Shown: positions 1 through 6,422, counted from the first letter of the stretch. The stretch is 10,240 nucleotides of DNA from CAYLXU01 sp964388055 (GCA_964388055.1 CAYLXU010000030.1:1-10240), one strand, 5' to 3'. Made by a program: numbers and translations. The notes: a model not told the origin generated them from the letters alone.

Positions 1-112
1 CTATCATCGCTTTTTGAACCGCATTGGCAATACGAGACTGGTCCCACTCAACAATCCGCCCATCACGCTTTCTCATCTGTTTAAAATATGTTTTGACGAC
101 TTGTTTTACCAT
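1..112 (-). CDS. Ribonucleotide reductase large subunit, N-terminal ATP-cone fragment (partial)
   Basis: Only the first 37 codons are inside the window; the gene runs off the left edge. The peptide begins MVKQVVKTYFKQ and continues with MRKRDGRIVEWDQSRIANAV. The KRDGRIV...D..RIANAV pattern is the ATP-cone, the allosteric nucleotide-binding domain at the N-terminus of many ribonucleotide reductases. NrdR also has an ATP-cone, but behind an N-terminal zinc ribbon that is missing here, so a reductase (class III NrdD, class II NrdJ or class I NrdA) is more likely. The class cannot be told from this fragment. I used the ATG at 112; an alternative ATG lies at 76, just before the conserved motif. 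Neither has an SD. The upstream region holds a long inverted repeat and a perfect DnaA box. Confidence 0.75.
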   Translation of the reverse strand, partial: MVKQVVKTYFKQMRKRDGRIVEWDQSRIANAVQKAMI

Positions 113-129
113 AGGCAATAAAAATTAGT

Positions 130-198
130 GGATTAACGAATTAATGGGTTAACGGGTTCAAAAAATCCTAACTCGTTAACTCGTCAACCCGTTAATCC
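130..198. repeat. Long imperfect inverted repeat upstream of the reductase gene
   Basis: Two 29-base arms (130-158 and 170-198) flank an 11-base loop. The arms are built from the reused word TTAACG/GTTAAC. Comparing one arm with the reverse complement of the other gives 23 of 29 identities; read as RNA on the plus strand, three of the six mismatches are G-U wobbles. It would lie in the 5' leader of the reductase mRNA. It is not followed by a U-run in the gene's direction, so it is not a standard terminator. Confidence 0.75.
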
Positions 199-250
199 TT
201 TATTCGATGTTCGACACTTCCACTATCGTCCAGATTATTTGTGGAGTAAA

Positions 251-259
251 TGTGGATAA
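251..259 (-). promoter_or_regulatory. Perfect DnaA box
   Basis: The minus strand reads TTATCCACA, an exact match to the strong DnaA-box consensus. A degenerate second copy, TACTCCACA with two mismatches, lies just downstream on the same strand around 240-248. The box is about 140 bases upstream of the reductase start, past the terminator of the preceding gene, so it sits in the reductase's control region. In E. coli DnaA binds boxes upstream of nrdAB and regulates it; the same role here is an inference. No other exact copy was noticed in the window. Confidence 0.45.
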
Positions 260-268
260 CTTTGAACT

Positions 269-291
269 AAAAAACCCACATTTTTGTGGGT
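269..291 (-). terminator. Rho-independent terminator after the 69-aa zinc-ribbon gene
   Basis: On the minus strand a 7-bp stem (ACCCACA with TGTGGGT, arms 274-280 and 285-291) with a four-base loop runs into a stretch of U residues. It lies about 18 bases past the stop codon of the small zinc-ribbon gene and ends that transcript before the reductase region. Confidence 0.85.
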
Positions 292-308
292 CCTCAATGG
301 CATATATA

Positions 309-518
309 CTAAGAAACGTCAAAACGACTCTTGAGTGGCGGCGAATAACGAAGCGTAATCGTCCTGAAGCACTTTTTACAATGTATCTGCTCGTAAACAT
401 CAACGACCTCCATAGTCTGATCATGAATACCAAATCCATCATAAATCTCTCTTTTTGAATACTCTGCCATTTGTCCGCATGCCGTACATCTGACACTTAT
501 TTTCGTCTCTGTATCCAT
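309..518 (-). CDS. Small zinc-ribbon protein of unknown function (69 aa)
   Basis: I do not recognise this family. The 69-aa product has two CxxC knuckles, CTAC at residues 11-14 and CKKC at 47-50, separated by an acidic, hydrophobic stretch (roughly 24-45). This is the layout of a single zinc ribbon. There is no signal peptide or membrane segment, so a cytoplasmic nucleic-acid-binding or protein-binding role is possible but not shown. The start is well supported: an AAGGAG-type SD sits 8 bases upstream of the ATG at 518. A promoter lies at 553-581 and a hairpin terminator at 269-291, so it forms a complete one-gene unit between ftsZ and the reductase. The strong SD, the promoter and the regular cysteine spacing argue that it is a real gene rather than a chance ORF. 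Confidence 0.75.
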   Translation of the reverse strand: MDTETKISVRCTACGQMAEYSKREIYDGFGIHDQTMEVVDVYEQIHCKKCFRTITLRYSPPLKSRFDVS

Positions 519-552
519 CTGACACTCTCCTTCTCTGTAACAAGCTGAAAAA

Positions 553-581
553 ATCGTAGCACACCAGATACTACCTGTCTA
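553..581 (-). promoter_or_regulatory. Sigma-70-type promoter of the zinc-ribbon gene
   Basis: The minus strand has TAGACA (581-576, one mismatch to TTGACA), a 17-base spacer, and TACGAT (558-553) preceded by TGC, an extended -10. The expected start near 546 gives a leader of about 28 bases that contains the SD. Confidence 0.5.
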
Positions 582-592
582 TTAATTCAATT

Positions 593-620
593 AAAAACGG
601 CGCAAATGTGCCGTCTTTTT
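593..620 (-). terminator. Rho-independent terminator after ftsZ, possibly bidirectional
   Basis: Arms 597-603 (ACGGCGC) and 608-614 (GTGCCGT) form a 7-bp stem with one G-U pair and an AAAT loop. On the minus strand the stem is followed by UUUUU from the A-run at 593-597. On the plus strand a T-run at 616-620 follows, so it could work both ways. It lies 44 bases past the ftsZ stop and is the first clear terminator downstream of lepB, hence the likely end of the operon. Confidence 0.8.
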
Positions 621-657
621 AAAAGCCCTGCCGTTAATTATTTATATAACTATGCCA

Positions 658-1848
658 CTATCTTCTCTTTCTCAAAAAAGCGGGTATATCCCAATGATCC
701 TGCACAGGATTATTACCACTCTTATCTTTTTTGTTTTGAGCAACCTGCTGTTCTTTTTCCTCTTCCTTTTTTTCCGGTTCGTGCATCTCTTGATTCAAGT
801 CAACATCAAACGGCGTATCCTGTTCCTGGTCCTCCTTTTCTTTTGCTTTTGTTTCCACACCGGAATCTGATGACCCCATCTCACCCTTCTTATACCCATC
901 AAACCCGGTAGCAATCACAATAACCTTTATGTCTCCCTTCTTCATACGTTCATCGTGGTACGCACCAAAAATAACACGCGCGCCCTGATCAATGGGCTCT
1001 GTAATCACCTTGGCCGCCTCATTTACCTCAGAAAGCTTCAGATCATCGTTTCCCGCAACACTAAAGAGAACACCCTTTGCGCCACTCATAGAAACCTCAA
1101 GTAATGGAGAATTCACCGCCTGCCGCGCTGCAGCGAGCGCCCTTTCCTCTCCCTGAGCAGTACCAATACCAATGATTGCAGATCCGGCGTTTTGCATAAT
1201 TGCCTTCACATCTGCAAAATCGACGTTGATAATACCCGGAAGACTCACCAATTCCGCAATGCTACGTGTCGCCTGGTGTAATACATCATCGATCGCTTCA
1301 AACGCCTTATGCAAAGGTGTATCTTTATCAATAATATTAAAAATGCGATCGTTGGGCACGGAGATGAGCGTATCAACCCGCTCTCTCAATCTGTCAGCCG
1401 CAGCCTCCGCAACCCTCATTCGTTGTATTCCTTCAAAGAAAAAGGGTCTCGTTACAACAGCAATAGTAAGCGCCCCAAGCTCCTGTGCAACTTCGGCAAC
1501 AACAGGGGCAGCACCAGAACCAGTACCCCCACCCAAACCAGCGGTGATAAATACCATGTCAGCCCCTTTCAAGGCCTCATGGATCTCCTCTCTTGTTTCT
1601 TCTGCCGCCTGACGCCCAAGCTCAGGATTCATGCCAGTTCCCAATCCCCTTGTAAGATTCTTCCCTATATGAATTTTTTCTTTTGCCAATGCCTGATGTA
1701 AATCCTGAGAATCGGTATTAATCGCCACAAAATCAACCCCTTTAATTTGGAGCCTGCTCATGCGGGAAACAGCATTTCCTCCGCCACCACCCACACCGAC
1801 CACCTTAATTTTTACGAAAGATTGAAAATCCGGTTTTACATGCGGCAT
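658..1848 (-). CDS. ftsZ: Cell division GTPase FtsZ
   Basis: FtsZ is the tubulin-like GTPase that polymerises into the division ring at mid-cell. The 396-aa product shows the N-terminal GVGGGGGNAV loop (residues 18-27), the tubulin signature GGGTGSG (106-112) and the T7 synergy loop NVDFADV (208-214) with its catalytic aspartates. A K/E/Q-rich linker of about 60 residues follows the GTPase and C-terminal domains. The last residues, WDIPAFLRKRR, are the conserved tail that binds FtsA and other partners. I chose the ATG at 1848 because homology begins just after it; a TTG at 1872 would add eight residues encoded by an intergenic repeat. No SD is visible. It is the last gene of the probable lepB-ftsZ operon, 87 bases after ftsA, and is followed by a terminator. 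Confidence 0.97.
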   Translation of the reverse strand: MPHVKPDFQSFVKIKVVGVGGGGGNAVSRMSRLQIKGVDFVAINTDSQDLHQALAKEKIHIGKNLTRGLGTGMNPELGRQAAEETREEIHEALKGADMVFITAGLGGGTGSGAAPVVAEVAQELGALTIAVVTRPFFFEGIQRMRVAEAAADRLRERVDTLISVPNDRIFNIIDKDTPLHKAFEAIDDVLHQATRSIAELVSLPGIINVDFADVKAIMQNAGSAIIGIGTAQGEERALAAARQAVNSPLLEVSMSGAKGVLFSVAGNDDLKLSEVNEAAKVITEPIDQGARVIFGAYHDERMKKGDIKVIVIATGFDGYKKGEMGSSDSGVETKAKEKEDQEQDTPFDVDLNQEMHEPEKKEEEKEQQVAQNKKDKSGNNPVQDHWDIPAFLRKRR

Positions 1849-1863
1849 AATTTTAAAAATCTC

Positions 1864-1930
1864 AAATTCCAAAATCCAAATTCCAAAAATATTTTCTTTT
1901 TTAGTATTTGGGTTTTGATATTTGGAATTT
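1864..1930. repeat. Word-repeat inverted repeat between ftsA and ftsZ
   Basis: The plus strand has AATTCCAAAATCC followed by AAATTCCAAA. After a T-rich centre the near-complement follows: TATTTGGG, then ATATTTGGAATTT ending at 1930. The arms form an imperfect hairpin with a central spacer near 1890-1902. The word AAATTCCAAA occurs twice in one arm. The repeat fills most of the ftsA-ftsZ gap, so it lies just upstream of the ftsZ start in the mRNA. Confidence 0.65.
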
Positions 1931-1935
1931 TTTCT

Positions 1936-3147
1936 TTACGGGATAAAAATTTTAAAGATTTTCTTTACTTGATTTACAAAACCTTTCTCTGTTTCCGTTG
2001 CGCCAAGAATTTTTTCATCAACTCCCCAGAAGAGCAACCCCATAGCCGTCGCAAATTCAGGACGACGCACCATCTCCTCTACAACCCCATCCTCACATTC
2101 AATATGAAATGGCTCACCCATTCTTACTACCATTTTTAGCTCACTTTTTACAAGGTCTACAATACCATTAAGACGAGCACCCCCTCCAACAAGAACAACC
2201 CCGCCCGGGAGACGCTTGTCACCAACTTCCTTGAGCTCACTTTTTACAAAATCAAAAATTTCATCCAGACGCGCTTCTATAATCTCCGCAACAAACTTCT
2301 TAGAAACTTTTCCGTCAAGACCCGGATCTATACGAGAAAGTTCTAAAACATCCTTCCTTGAAACCTCATCAGAGGTGCCTGCATAGGTAAGTTTTAACTT
2401 TTCTGCAGCTTCTACGGGGATTTTAAGCCCCACAGCGATATCGTTGGTAATCCGATTCGAGCCAACGGGAAAAATTGATGCATGCAAAAGTTTCCCCTCC
2501 TCAAAAATAGCAATGCTTGTAGTTCCTGCCCCAATATCCAACACCGCAACCCCTATTTCCCTCTCGTTCTTGGTAGCCACCGAACGACTTGAGGCGATGG
2601 GGGAAAAAATCATACCCCCAACACGCACATTTGGCTCAAGACATCGCGTAAGGTTTTTTACTACGGGTGAAAATGTGTCAACAACTAAACTGTCCACCTC
2701 CAAACGAATTCCATTCATCCCAAGTGGATCCTTAATAGCCACCCCATCAACATAATATTCACGAGGGATAACATGTAAAATAGAGCGATTTAGTGGAAGA
2801 TTTATGGCCTGAGATGCCTGAATCACACGATCGATATCTTCATATGAAATCTCTCCATCGGCGCGAGCAACTGCAACAACCCCTCGTGATCCACGCGCGA
2901 TGCTTTGATACCCACCCACATTTACATACGTATCTTTAAAGGCATCTCGTGCAGAAACCTCTATTTCAGAACAAAACTCAACAATCGCTTTCCGCGCCTC
3001 ATCCATATCGACAATCATTCCGTTTCTCATTCCCTGAGAATCCCTTCGCTTTGCACCAAGAATCCGCAACTGCCCTCTCTCAAGACACCCCCAAACGGCT
3101 CGTATGGTTGAAGTACCAATGTCTAAACCAGCAAAACAATTTTTCAT
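1936..3147 (-). CDS. ftsA: Cell division protein FtsA (actin-like membrane anchor of FtsZ)
   Basis: FtsA is the actin-fold ATPase that ties FtsZ filaments to the inner face of the membrane. The 403-aa product has the phosphate-1 loop GLDIGTSTIRAV (residues 7-18), a second phosphate loop AVLDIGAGTTSIAIF in the middle, and the adenosine motif VVLVGGGARLNGI near the C-terminus. The extreme C-terminus, VNQVKKIFKIFIP, looks like the amphipathic membrane-targeting helix. The start is the ATG at 3147, where homology begins. The frame is open further upstream, but that stretch overlaps ybeY and has no FtsA-like sequence. The SD is absent or weak. It lies 58 bases after ybeY and directly ahead of ftsZ, the classic ftsA-ftsZ order, here without ftsQ or the mur genes alongside. 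Confidence 0.95.
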   Translation of the reverse strand: MKNCFAGLDIGTSTIRAVWGCLERGQLRILGAKRRDSQGMRNGMIVDMDEARKAIVEFCSEIEVSARDAFKDTYVNVGGYQSIARGSRGVVAVARADGEISYEDIDRVIQASQAINLPLNRSILHVIPREYYVDGVAIKDPLGMNGIRLEVDSLVVDTFSPVVKNLTRCLEPNVRVGGMIFSPIASSRSVATKNEREIGVAVLDIGAGTTSIAIFEEGKLLHASIFPVGSNRITNDIAVGLKIPVEAAEKLKLTYAGTSDEVSRKDVLELSRIDPGLDGKVSKKFVAEIIEARLDEIFDFVKSELKEVGDKRLPGGVVLVGGGARLNGIVDLVKSELKMVVRMGEPFHIECEDGVVEEMVRRPEFATAMGLLFWGVDEKILGATETEKGFVNQVKKIFKIFIP

Positions 3148-3187
3148 TGTGAAAACTAAGCCTAGTAAAAAAATAAATACCCTTACT

Positions 3188-3240
3188 TTTATTCTACTCC
3201 AATATTCACGACTGAGACAATTGTTGAAGAGTAGAATAAA
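3188..3240. repeat. 12-bp perfect inverted repeat at the ybeY-ftsA junction
   Basis: TTTATTCTACTC (3188-3199) and GAGTAGAATAAA (3229-3240) are exact reverse complements around a 29-base loop. One arm is inside the ybeY coding end (around ...IYSTL...) and the other lies in the gap before ftsA. A further CAAT/ATTG pair (3200-3203, 3220-3223) can extend the stem. The same stretch holds a weak minus-strand promoter candidate, TTGTCT (3220-3215), 18 bases, TAGAAT (3196-3191), that could give ftsA-ftsZ an internal start. Confidence 0.6.
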
Positions 3241-3643
3241 TACGATCTTCCTCACATTCCATTTTTTTCGCTTCCCGATCGTTTTCGTGATCAAACCCCA
3301 AAAGGTGCAACACTCCGTGAACAAGGAGTTTTGTGTTCCATTCCTCTTGAGAGATTCCCATTTCTTTCGCTTCTTTCAAAATGTGACTTGGGGCAAGATA
3401 TATCTCGCCTAAATACCCATCACCTGCCTCTGGATCTACAAAACCTTTTGGGTGCGGAAACGATAATACGTTTGTTACCTTATCCTTTCCCCCGGAATGC
3501 TTATAAAGCGCTCGCATCCGCACATTACTTACATAATATATATCCACGCTCGCCCGAAACAATCCCAGAATACTAAAAAGACGTACAACGAGCGCTGTAG
3601 TCTTTTTCTCCTGAGCTTTAGTTCCAAATACCCTTACCCCCAT
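3206..3643 (-). CDS. ybeY: Endoribonuclease YbeY
   Basis: YbeY is a metal-dependent endoribonuclease involved in 16S rRNA 3'-end maturation and ribosome quality control. The 145-aa product carries the defining motif HGVLHLLGFDH, whose histidines H109, H113 and H119 bind the metal. It also has the conserved DKVTNVLSFP stretch near residues 54-63 and GDGYLGEIYLAP after it. Length is typical of the family. The ATG at 3643 touches the rpsU stop with no gap (TAAATG), which suggests translational coupling. There is no true SD, only the AAG-rich end of rpsU. Its place beside rpsU puts two small-subunit maturation factors side by side. The 3' end forms one arm of an inverted repeat. Confidence 0.95.
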   Translation of the reverse strand: MGVRVFGTKAQEKKTTALVVRLFSILGLFRASVDIYYVSNVRMRALYKHSGGKDKVTNVLSFPHPKGFVDPEAGDGYLGEIYLAPSHILKEAKEMGISQEEWNTKLLVHGVLHLLGFDHENDREAKKMECEEDRIYSTLQQLSQS

Positions 3644-3871
3644 TTACTTCTTCTTCACTAAGAGTCCGAGCTTCTTAAGCCGTGCAAACTCCTCCTGTTT
3701 TTTACCGCGATAGAGGGCAGAACGATGACGCTTCGTCTTTGTAACTGTTCGATCCTGATACCGACGATGTCTCGCCTCAAGCAAAACGCCACTCTTTTGA
3801 ATAGCTTTTCTAAATCGGCCCACGAATCCTTCGACGGATTCACCGTTTTTTCGCTTCATTGCTATAGCCAT
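3644..3871 (-). CDS. rpsU: Small-subunit ribosomal protein bS21
   Basis: bS21 is a small basic 30S protein that sits near the 3' end of 16S rRNA and the anti-SD. The product from the ATG at 3871 is 75 aa, with the family core VEGFVGRFRKAIQKSGV (residues 13-29), then an arginine-rich ARHRRYQDRTV section and a basic tail ending LGLLVKKK. An alternative ATG at 3859 would remove four residues (MAIA), and the frame is open upstream to 3925 with no S21-like sequence. Neither start has an SD. The stop codon directly precedes the ybeY start. An 81-base gap containing a word-repeat hairpin separates it from the HIT gene upstream. Because bS21 contacts the anti-SD, a weak SD on its own gene is worth noting. 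Confidence 0.9.
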   Translation of the reverse strand: MAIAMKRKNGESVEGFVGRFRKAIQKSGVLLEARHRRYQDRTVTKTKRHRSALYRGKKQEEFARLKKLGLLVKKK

Positions 3872-3883
3872 GTTATTAGAATT

Positions 3884-3969
3884 TAGAAAATAGTAAGCAG
3901 AAAATAGAAGTGTATCACGAAACAAGAAACAAGTTTCTCTATTTTCTATTTACTACTCTCTATTTTCTA
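3884..3969. repeat. Word-repeat inverted repeat between the HIT gene and rpsU
   Basis: The left arm (3884-3910) contains TAGAAAATAG and AGAAAATAGA. The right arm (3937-3969) contains CTCTATTTTCTA twice. The arms are complementary apart from a short insertion, giving a long imperfect hairpin. The right arm runs into the HIT gene, so the last residues of that protein (LENRE) are encoded by repeat sequence. A short inner palindrome, AGAAACAAGTTTCT, lies at 3925-3938. Confidence 0.65.
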
Positions 3970-4378
3970 GTTTTATTATTGTTAACTTTTTTGCGATTTC
4001 AGTCAAGTCTTCTCGAGGAGGGTTGTTTACCACCGACTGCAAGGATCCTCCTCCGTCCCCTACAAAACGGGGCATAAGATGGGTGTGTAGGTGGGCAACT
4101 TCCTGACCACCTGCCTTTCCTTGATTAATCCCAATGGTTACCCCATCGGGTTTTAACCCCTCTTCTACCTGCTTCAAAACCTGTTTCACACCAAGAAAGT
4201 ATGGTCCTACGCTTTCATAAGAAAATTCCGAGAGTGTGCCCACGTGTGTTTTTGGTATCACAAGCACATGTCCTGGAGCATGAGGGTGCACATCCAAAAA
4301 CGCAACAGAATGTTCATCTTCGTAAACAACCTCCGCCTTTATATCTTTGGCTACTATTTTGCAAAAAATACACTCCAT
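3953..4378 (-). CDS. HIT-family (HINT-like) nucleotide hydrolase/transferase
   Basis: HIT proteins hydrolyse nucleoside phosphoramidates and related adenylates using a histidine triad. The 141-aa product has an N-terminal CIFC at residues 3-6, as in zinc-containing HINT proteins (consensus CxFCxI). It also has the conserved AFLDVHPHAPGHVLVIPKTH block (26-45) and the triad HLHTHL at 96-101, with H98 the expected nucleophile. Length is usual for the family. The start is the ATG at 4378; no SD is visible. It lies 62 bases after hisS and 81 bases before rpsU, both gaps filled by inverted repeats. The C-terminal tail after about residue 130 is not conserved and its end is encoded by a repeat arm. 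The exact substrate is not predictable. Confidence 0.93.
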   Translation of the reverse strand: MECIFCKIVAKDIKAEVVYEDEHSVAFLDVHPHAPGHVLVIPKTHVGTLSEFSYESVGPYFLGVKQVLKQVEEGLKPDGVTIGINQGKAGGQEVAHLHTHLMPRFVGDGGGSLQSVVNNPPREDLTEIAKKLTIIKLENRE

Positions 4379-4382
4379 GTCT

Positions 4383-4434
4383 ATTAATTATTAACGAGTT
4401 TAATATTTAGTAAATAAATCGTTAACACATTAAT
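4383..4434. repeat. Imperfect inverted repeat between hisS and the HIT gene
   Basis: ATTAATTATTAACGA (4383-4397) pairs with TCGTTAACACATTAAT (4419-4434) with one bulge and a mismatch, around a 21-base AT-rich loop. The TTAACGA/GTTAAC words are the same as in the repeat at 130-198, so at least these two sites look related. No clear U-run follows in the operon direction. Confidence 0.6.
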
Positions 4435-4440
4435 AAAGAA

Positions 4441-5751
4441 TTATTTCTTAAGGCGCTTTTTTATTTCGTCAAAAATCTTTGGAAGGGGAATAATTTCCTG
4501 AGATCCCGTCTTCATGTCACGTAAAATAATTGTGTCATCCAACGCTTCACGTTGTCCCAAAATAAGGACAAAGTCAGCGTGAAGGCGATCCGCAATTTTT
4601 AACTGGGCCTTAATAGAATCTCTTCCGAACGACTCCGCGACGCTAATATGCTCCTTCCTGAATGCCTCTCGAAGTTTCATAAGCTTTCTCTTCGCAATAA
4701 TTCCAAGTTGCACCAAAAATACCTTCACACTGCGCTCCTCTCGTGCACCAAATGTTGCATTTACTATGTCCGCTACACGATCAACGCCCATCGCACCACC
4801 CATTGCAGGTGTATCTTTCCCACCAAGAAGTTTTACAAGGTCGTCATAGCGACCTCCCCCCGCAAGAGCAAGAGGGGCCGAAGTCCCCGATTCACTCTTC
4901 TCCTTACCATCTTCTTCAACCTCTTTTTCTTGTTTCGCCTGCTTCTCAAAAAAGATGGGATTTGAAAATATTTCAAATACCGTACGAGTATAGTAATCAA
5001 GTCCGCGCACAAGGTAAGGAGAGAGCGCATAAGGAATCTCAAGCTCATCAAGAAACTCCAAGACCGCCTTAAAATGTCCATTGCAGTCATTACATAGATT
5101 ATCAAGCATGGTAGGCGCACCCACCCTGAGCTCAACACACTCCTTCTCTTTGCAATCTAACAATCGAAAAGGGTTCTTTTGATACCTATCTCGGCACACT
5201 TTGCACACTTTGTTCAACTTATTTCGATAATAATCCTTAATTTTTGTGCGCCACGCACCCCGGCACGATTTATCACCAATACTATTTATTTCCACCACCA
5301 AATCCTTAATCTTAAGCTGTCTCAAAATGTTATATAGCACAAGAATCACCTCAGCATCATATGCTGGACTAGAATCTCCAAGCACCTCCACACCAAACTG
5401 GGTAAGCTGGCGCAACCTTCCACGCTGGGGTGCTTCATGGCGAAACATTGATCCATAATAGAAGAATTTCACTGGCTGAGGGAGATTCTGCATCCCGTGC
5501 TCAATAAAAGCACGCACGATGGGAGCCGTACCCTCAGGTCGCAAAGTAAGCTGCGTTCCCCCTTCAGTTTTTAATGTGTACATCTGCTTTTCAACAATAT
5601 CAGTGGCCTCGCCAACTGAACGCAAAAAAAGTTCCGTTTCTTCCAAAACAGGAGTTTCGATCCGATCATATAGGTAATAGCTGGCCTGTTCAAACGCAAC
5701 ATCTTGAATCTTGGCACGAACAACCACATCTTCAGGAAGAACATCTTTCAT
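4441..5751 (-). CDS. hisS: Histidyl-tRNA synthetase (apparent N-terminal frameshift)
   Basis: Class II synthetase that charges tRNA-His. From the ATG at 5751 the intact frame gives 436 aa. Visible features: motif 2 around residues 96-121 (YYGSMFRHEAPQRGRLRQL), a cysteine-rich part of the insertion domain (CKVC at 183-186, LDC at 198-200, CNDC at 220-223), the HisRS signatures LVRGLDYYTRTVFEI (248-262) and AGGGRYDDLV (297-306), motif 3 (GGAMGVDRV), and the C-terminal anticodon-binding domain (about 341-436). A K/E-rich insertion of about 25 residues sits between the two HisRS signatures. The conserved N-terminus of the family reads RGM.D.LP; here QAPRG is encoded in frame just before this ATG, so the true protein begins further upstream (see 5752-5840). 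It lies between lepB and the HIT gene in the operon. Confidence 0.93.
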   Translation of the reverse strand: MKDVLPEDVVVRAKIQDVAFEQASYYLYDRIETPVLEETELFLRSVGEATDIVEKQMYTLKTEGGTQLTLRPEGTAPIVRAFIEHGMQNLPQPVKFFYYGSMFRHEAPQRGRLRQLTQFGVEVLGDSSPAYDAEVILVLYNILRQLKIKDLVVEINSIGDKSCRGAWRTKIKDYYRNKLNKVCKVCRDRYQKNPFRLLDCKEKECVELRVGAPTMLDNLCNDCNGHFKAVLEFLDELEIPYALSPYLVRGLDYYTRTVFEIFSNPIFFEKQAKQEKEVEEDGKEKSESGTSAPLALAGGGRYDDLVKLLGGKDTPAMGGAMGVDRVADIVNATFGAREERSVKVFLVQLGIIAKRKLMKLREAFRKEHISVAESFGRDSIKAQLKIADRLHADFVLILGQREALDDTIILRDMKTGSQEIIPLPKIFDEIKKRLKK

Positions 5752-5840
5752 TCCACGAGGTGCCTGAGGATGCCATTTTGCCTTTTTTACCGTCTTTTCC
5801 TCTGTTTTTTGGAAGGTGTTACCTTCTTTGTTTTAGCCAT
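5752..5840 (-). other. hisS 5' end: in-frame conserved extension with no start codon, and an out-of-frame ATG
   Basis: Upstream of 5751 the hisS frame stays open through KAKWHPQAPRG back to a TAA at about 5833-5835, with no ATG, GTG or TTG. The nearest good start is the ATG at 5840, 14 bases after the lepB stop, which opens MAKTKKVTPSKK and then runs, in its own frame, into QRKRR and a TAA at 5787. Adding one A to the A6 run at 5805-5810 (T6 on the plus strand) would join MAKTKKVTPSKK to TEEKTVKKAKWHPQAPRG and then MKDVLP, a plausible 466-aa HisRS. Possible causes are a homopolymer error in the assembly, a real mutation, or slippage on the A-run. If it is not joined, the ATG opens a 17-residue basic peptide. 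Confidence 0.7.
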
Positions 5841-5854
5841 ATTGTATTGTGTTG

Positions 5855-6409
5855 TTATTGTACTTGATAATCACTCGCAGCGAAGACTTTTGCCTGCCCA
5901 AAAGGCCAAAGACGAAATCGCACGAGTCCGATAATATCATTTTCGGGAACAGCCCCCCACATGCGAGAGTCATAACTAAACTCACGATTGTCCCCCATTA
6001 CAAAGTATTGACCCTGTTCTAACTTTTGAACAAGATCCCCATTCGTCTGCTCATCCATAGCAAGATAGTTTTCTGTGATGATGCGTGTTTTTCCCCCTGT
6101 ATCGGTAATCGTAACTTGGTTGTTTTTTACCTCAACCGTTTCTCCGGGAAGCCCTATAATACGCTTAATATAAAAAGTTGATGGGTCTTTTGGAAACCGA
6201 AACACCACAACTTCCCCCCGCTCAGGTTCGCGTAAACGATATGCTATTTCATCAATGATAAGATAGTTGCCATTCGTAAACGTGGGCTCCATACTGGATC
6301 CACGTACCAAAAATGGCTGGGCAATAAAGTAACGCACCAAAAAAACCGCAAGTAGCGATACCACAAGCACTTCAGCAAGCTCAAAAACAAACAAAAAAAA
6401 TTGACGCAT
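5855..6409 (-). CDS. lepB: Signal peptidase I
   Basis: Signal peptidase I is the membrane serine protease that removes signal peptides from exported proteins using a Ser/Lys dyad. From the ATG at 6409 the product is 184 aa: an N-terminal membrane segment (about residues 4-30), then VRGSSMEPTF with the catalytic serine S39, FYIKRIIGLPGE with the general-base lysine K82, and the late signature GDNREFSYDSR. The short length and single N-terminal membrane segment fit the Gram-positive-like form. A TTG at 6436 would add nine residues; I prefer the ATG because homology and the membrane segment begin after it. No SD is visible. It is the first gene of the probable seven-gene operon, 14 bases before the ATG at 5840, and is divergent from pth. 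The secreted protease encoded at 7313 is a likely substrate. Confidence 0.95.
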   Translation of the reverse strand: MRQFFLFVFELAEVLVVSLLAVFLVRYFIAQPFLVRGSSMEPTFTNGNYLIIDEIAYRLREPERGEVVVFRFPKDPSTFYIKRIIGLPGETVEVKNNQVTITDTGGKTRIITENYLAMDEQTNGDLVQKLEQGQYFVMGDNREFSYDSRMWGAVPENDIIGLVRFRLWPFGQAKVFAASDYQVQ

Positions 6410-6422
6410 AACAAAAAGGAAA

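Noticed and set aside
130..198. CRISPR-like array from repeated GTTAAC words
   Set aside because: There are no equal-length repeats with regular unique spacers; the words form inverted arms of a single hairpin.
251..259. Replication origin at the DnaA box
   Set aside because: There is only one exact box, no box cluster, and no dnaA, dnaN or similar origin neighbour in the window.
652..870. Plus-strand hydrophobic 72-aa ORF opposite the end of ftsZ
   Set aside because: It is the antisense of the K/E-rich FtsZ linker; the complement of lysine and glutamate codons naturally gives Phe/Leu-rich sequence. No SD or promoter was seen.
3148..3324. 59-residue N-terminal extension of FtsA
   Set aside because: It overlaps the end of ybeY, and FtsA homology begins directly at the ATG at 3147.
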